A DNA stretch of 64,000 bases from positions 1 through 64,000 of the forward strand of contig WNNJ02000704.1 of the NCBI GenBank assembly GCA_012934845.2, read 5' to 3'. Source of the DNA: Pomphorhynchus laevis. Its lineage: Eukaryota; Acanthocephala; Palaeacanthocephala; Echinorhynchida; Pomphorhynchidae. How positions within the stretch are numbered: the stretch's first letter is position 1; each line of letters opens with the position of its first letter. The notes under the pieces are model-generated. The model did not search any database and was not told the origin of the DNA. It saw only the letters and a program-made list of their open reading frames with translations. This document shows, piece after piece, positions 60,565-64,000 of this stretch. Made by a program: the position numbers and the translations under genes.

Positions 60565-61050
60565 ATGAGGGTTATAATTCAACGAGTATTAAACGCATCA
60601 GTAAGTGTAGAACAGAAAATCGTCAGCAGTATATGCAGAGGTGTTGTCGTGTTCGTTGGCTTCACTAATACAGATAATCATTCAATTATTGAAAGAATGG
60701 CAGATAGAGTTCTTAAGTTGAAAATTTTTTCTGATGATACGAAAAATTGTGCCAAATCTGTTGAGAGTATAAACGGGGATATTTTGTCGGTTAGCCAAAT
60801 TACTTTATACTGTTACATAAAGAAAAACAAATTGGATTTTCATAGATGTTGTGAGAAGGAACATGCTAATAGTTTATATCAGCATTGGCTTGACGTACTA
60901 AGAAAACGATATAATGGAAAAGTTGCAGACGGTATGTTCGGAGAGCTCATGCAGGTAAAACTCGTAAACGATGGACCCGTAACAATAGAACTAGACAGTG
61001 AGCAATCTAAACAGCAAGTTTCAGATAACAACACTGGTGATGGATCGTAA
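60565..61050 (+). CDS. DTD1: D-aminoacyl-tRNA deacylase, catalytically complete
   Basis: A 161-residue frame starting MRVIIQRVLNASVSV, the family's usual start; an upstream in-frame Met would add 17 residues that do not match. Both catalytic motifs are intact: SQITLY with Ser77, Gln78 and Thr80, and NDGPVTIELDS with Gly137-cisPro138, at the same numbers as in bacterial and animal DTD. CRGVVVFVGF, RVLKLKIF, GDILSVSQ and DGMFGELMQVKLV are also conserved. The enzyme acts as a homodimer in the cytosol and hydrolyses D-aminoacyl-tRNA (and Gly-tRNA-Ala), keeping D-amino acids out of protein. No introns. The short polar tail is lineage-specific. This is the only copy of four in the window that should be active. 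Confidence 0.9.
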   Translation: MRVIIQRVLNASVSVEQKIVSSICRGVVVFVGFTNTDNHSIIERMADRVLKLKIFSDDTKNCAKSVESINGDILSVSQITLYCYIKKNKLDFHRCCEKEHANSLYQHWLDVLRKRYNGKVADGMFGELMQVKLVNDGPVTIELDSEQSKQQVSDNNTGDGS

Positions 61051-61599
61051 ATGATGCAATGCTGATATGACAAATGCTCATGAATCAGTATAGTATTTTA
61101 CTTATCTTATTACAGGAAATGGATTCGAAGAATCTTTATTTTTACAATGTAGTTTTTTGGCACTGAATTATATATTAAAAAGCAGAGTTCATGTGTTCAC
61201 TCGGCCTTTTAATTATAAACGCATTTTATCACAATTAGGATAAATTTCATAAGGAAATTTATAAAATTTAATAACGGCCGATTTCCTTAGAAATTTATAT
61301 AATTTTAGGAACCCATTTCACGGGTTTCTAATATTGGAATATCTACTATTAATTGTGGTTTAAGTATTTTATCAGAATTCAGATCATACGAGACAAATAA
61401 AAACATGCCCTTAAAATAAGTGCTTATCGTTTTTAAACAATATTAAAATTTATTATATATACTTAATTATTATTAAATTATTTATTTTAAACAGATAAAA
61501 TAAATAATTTATTACACTAAGAGACAATTAGAGTGAATAAATTGTAAAAATGGTTTAAATACAAGAGAACGTTGGTCTTCTTCTTAGAGAAATTCCATT
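61051..61599. other. AT-rich spacer, nothing recognised
   Basis: AT-rich sequence downstream of the DTD gene. A polyadenylation-like aattaaa motif cannot be singled out with confidence. Confidence 0.4.
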
Positions 61600-61900
61600 C
61601 TTTTAGCAAGACTGGCTGCTACCAGAATGCTGACAGCATTTCCACGTTGGATGGCGATGTTAACGTTTTGGAGGAGGTATGAAGTAGCACGTGAATCCCC
61701 GGTAACGTGCTTAAATCTTTTCCTATCTCCTTAACAAAAGCCAAAGCGGAAGAGCCCAGTGATCCATAAGTCTCTACTCTGAAAGGGCAAAATATGTGGG
61801 ACATGGTCAAGTCGGCATATTTCAGCCGTTTGCGCTCTTCGGAATATAAAGCTGCTTCGCCCGCTCCTCTGGCTGCATTCCTAACATTGCTGGCTGCAAT
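61600..61900 (-). mobile_element. Family E-like retroelement, C-terminal remnant
   Basis: One minus frame reads KYADLTMSHIFCPFRVETYG then SLGSSALAFVKEIGKDL. A shifted frame continues ATSYLLQNVNIAIQRGNAVS. The pair VET.G..G..AL.F.KE.G and Q....A.QRGNA is the typical C-terminus of the family E RT type. One frame change lies between. Confidence 0.55.
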
Positions 61901-62689
61901 AATTTATTTGATTACACCGCAAATTTGATGTAAAGTAATTTATATAAATGTATTTAAAGTGCATTTAATTGAATGCTTATCAATATGATCCATGTATTTC
62001 TTGACAAAGAAATTCTGAATGTCAATGATATCTGGACTCTCTTGGTGTCAACATATACAATTTCGGATATTCTTTGTCTCCTTTATGATCGGGTGTTGGA
62101 CATTTCATAAACACGTTTTCTAATGTATGAACTTGATATTAATATTAATAATTAATATTTTTAAATAATTTAGAATTTCAAAATATTTTAATGACCTTAA
62201 ACAAAAATAAAAAAGATTTATTGCAAGTAAAAATACTTTAAAATGCAATCAGGATTTGTAAGAAGACAAATATCATACAAATTGCATGTTAAATATGTGT
62301 TTTAAGGATTCAGCCTGGGAGCTATCATTCTTTCAACAAAGCTCTATGAATCATGGAAATATGATTACATAAATAGCACGCAAAGCCGGAAAGTATAAAT
62401 TTTAATTATAGTTTATTATCAAGTCCTTAGTGGATTTACAGCTTTCGAATAATCACGAGCTAATTTATGCAGCTGGTTACCAATGCTAGCGCGATTGGAA
62501 ACCAGCTGCTAACTACTGCAAAAAAAACTGATTTACTTTTTTTTATTTTTCCAGTTTTGTTATATTTTATAGATCATATTTGAAATTATCCTAATTATCA
62601 AAATTATCCTAAATAATTTGTTTGATATTTTGCTTTGGCAAGGTATGAATTATTTTCATTGATAATATACTTGGGACCGATCAGGCAAT

Positions 62690-63180
62690 GTTGCGAATTA
62701 TCTTCTCGGATAATATTCCGTTGACCTTCTCCTTTTTCTTTACCCTTTATCCCGCTTTGAGGCGGGGTCGGCAATGTAACATTTGTTCCTCGATTTCGCC
62801 ATATTCGGAGCCTGGCCCGGGTGAAGTCCGAAAGTCTTGAACGTCGATTGATATGTCCTGCGAGAAGTATGGGAAGTCTTGAGAAGTTCTGCTGCGCCAA
62901 TTGCTGGGCACGTCCTAGCTCCAGTGCGAAAATTGAAGGACTTTATCATTGATAATTACTTTCGGTAGTATCCTCTTGATGGGCTTGTAGTATTAGCATG
63001 TCACCGGAAGTTGTTCGCGGTCAGCTCACTGCGCAGCTGGGATGCTGCGGGGAGTTTCCAGGGGCACAACTGGGAGGAACGGACACACCCCAATCCGTTC
63101 CGAGGACATTACTAATCGGTTTATTCCGAGGACCGAGTAGCGATTTTTCAATACGTCATTTAGTATTTTCTCAATTTCTG
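62690..63180. other. GC-richer block with unrecognised overlapping frames
   Basis: The base composition is clearly richer in G and C than its surroundings. Overlapping minus frames (98 and 69 residues) and a plus frame (68 residues) exist, but none resembles a known family. It could be an unrecognised transposon, a promoter-proximal island for the prohibitin gene, or foreign DNA. 61901-62689 and 63181-63701 are AT-rich with nothing recognised. Confidence 0.35.
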
Positions 63181-63701
63181 CTAACGTATATTTGTTTGTT
63201 TTAATATTTCGCTGCTGAGTAAGCTTATACTGTCAGAAATTTCCACCATTTACGCTTTTTAAATCAAACAGCTCATACGAGTTGATTTGGATACTAAATT
63301 AATTCTCAAACGGTTTTTAATATCGTACGTCTATTGAATATGGTTTGGAAACTAACTGATTCTGCATTCAATTTATTATGCAATAAATCACTAAAATCGA
63401 TTAATCTCGAAATTGCACATTGATTTGAGTTTTTTAACAATTAAAAACTATTCAATTTAAATAAAATTTTTAATTAAATGTTAAATGATATCATAATCAG
63501 AAGTTGCCAGCCTAATATCAAAACGTGATTATATAATTCTAATATAATTTCATTATTGACGACAATTTATTCAATTATCGTCAAATTGAAGTCTACAATT
63601 TCGTTCAATTTTCTTCGTGATAACTGTATTTTTTATTTTGAATTTATTCAACAAAGTTATTAATTAATCAAAATTATTCATTTTTAATTTATTAGTTAAA
63701 G

Positions 63702-63959
63702 ATGGAAAAAGCAAGCAAACTACTTACTGGACTTTTGCAAAATCCTCGCATGTACGGTATAGGACCGAAGTTGGTATTGGGTTCAGCACTCATTTCTTAC
63801 GGACTGTATCAATCCGTGTACACCGGTAATTGAACATTTTAATTAATTGTTTTGATGCATGTTTATACTTTTAGTTGAGGGTGGTCATCGTGCGATAATA
63901 TTTAGCCGAATAGGTGGAGTTGTTCCAGATCTTATCCAGTCTGAAGGACTTCATTTTCG
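63702..63959 (+). CDS. PHB2: Prohibitin-2, first two exons (gene continues past window)
   Basis: Exon 1 (63702-63825) encodes [20 protein letters not shown] then a hydrophobic anchor [19 protein letters not shown] 49-nt intron (63826-63874, gtaatt ... tttag) splits a Val codon. Exon 2 (63875-63959) encodes [20 protein letters not shown] and QSEGLHF, then a gtacgt donor. The match to human PHB2 ([20 protein letters not shown] ... EGLHFR) is close. Prohibitin-2 assembles with prohibitin-1 into ring complexes in the mitochondrial inner membrane that stabilise respiratory and protease complexes. The N-terminal membrane segment at residues about 24-40 fits. The start is the only Met before the anchor. 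Confidence 0.9.
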
Positions 63960-64000
63960 GTACGTTTCCTTTCTTAATACCTTACACTAAATCCAAGACG

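Noticed and set aside
62604-63204. Overlapping 98-, 69- and 68-residue frames as genes
   Set aside because: GC-richer sequence lengthens chance frames on both strands, and no motif or splice structure supports any of them.

Overview
The window looks like gene-poor, AT-rich nuclear DNA of a small invertebrate animal. Two host genes have introns of about 50 bases (53 nt in a BolA-like gene, 49 nt in a prohibitin-2-like gene), which points to a compact-intron metazoan. I cannot name the phylum. No tRNA, rRNA, CRISPR array or bacterial operon was seen. Most of the window is layered retroelement debris.

Host genes are few. There are two exons of a BOLA3-like gene (about 3.05-3.28 kb, minus), a complete-looking SEC12/PREB-like gene (8.2-9.26 kb, minus), and the first exons of prohibitin-2 running off the right edge (63.7 kb, plus). 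There are also four copies of a D-aminoacyl-tRNA deacylase (DTD1-like) gene. The copy at 60.57 kb keeps both catalytic motifs. The copy at 15.5 kb has an open frame but altered motifs. The remnants at 15.1 kb and 26.3 kb are decayed and share an altered C-terminal motif.

Mobile DNA, left to right: a LINE RT fragment and a Penelope-like element with a GIY-YIG domain (1.1-2.8 kb); an old retroelement of the VQQGDP/YLDD type (4.5-6.6 kb, again at 14.6, 23.1-26.1 and 61.6 kb); RTE-like ends (7.8 and 20.9 kb); a fold-back element with four exact 70-bp repeats (9.6-10.0 kb); a TIR-bounded element (12.8-13.6 kb); and then two large LINE families. Family A (CR1/L2-like, YADDILIY) has subfamilies A1, A2 and A2b, with near full-length copies at 30.3-34.8 kb and 56.7-60.3 kb and several 5'-truncated copies. 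Family B (CR1/Jockey-like, YADDLKIW) has a near full-length copy at 41.9-47.8 kb that is interrupted by a young A1 copy. A decayed Ty3/Gypsy fossil lies near 36 kb and a Merlin (ISXO2-like) transposase remnant at 39.5 kb.

The main points of interest are the local DTD family with loss of active-site motifs, hammerhead-like hairpins shared by the fold-back repeat array and the Penelope element tails, a covarying 3' hairpin in family A LINEs, an ORF1 cysteine module shared by LINE families A and B, and several datable nested insertions and duplications.
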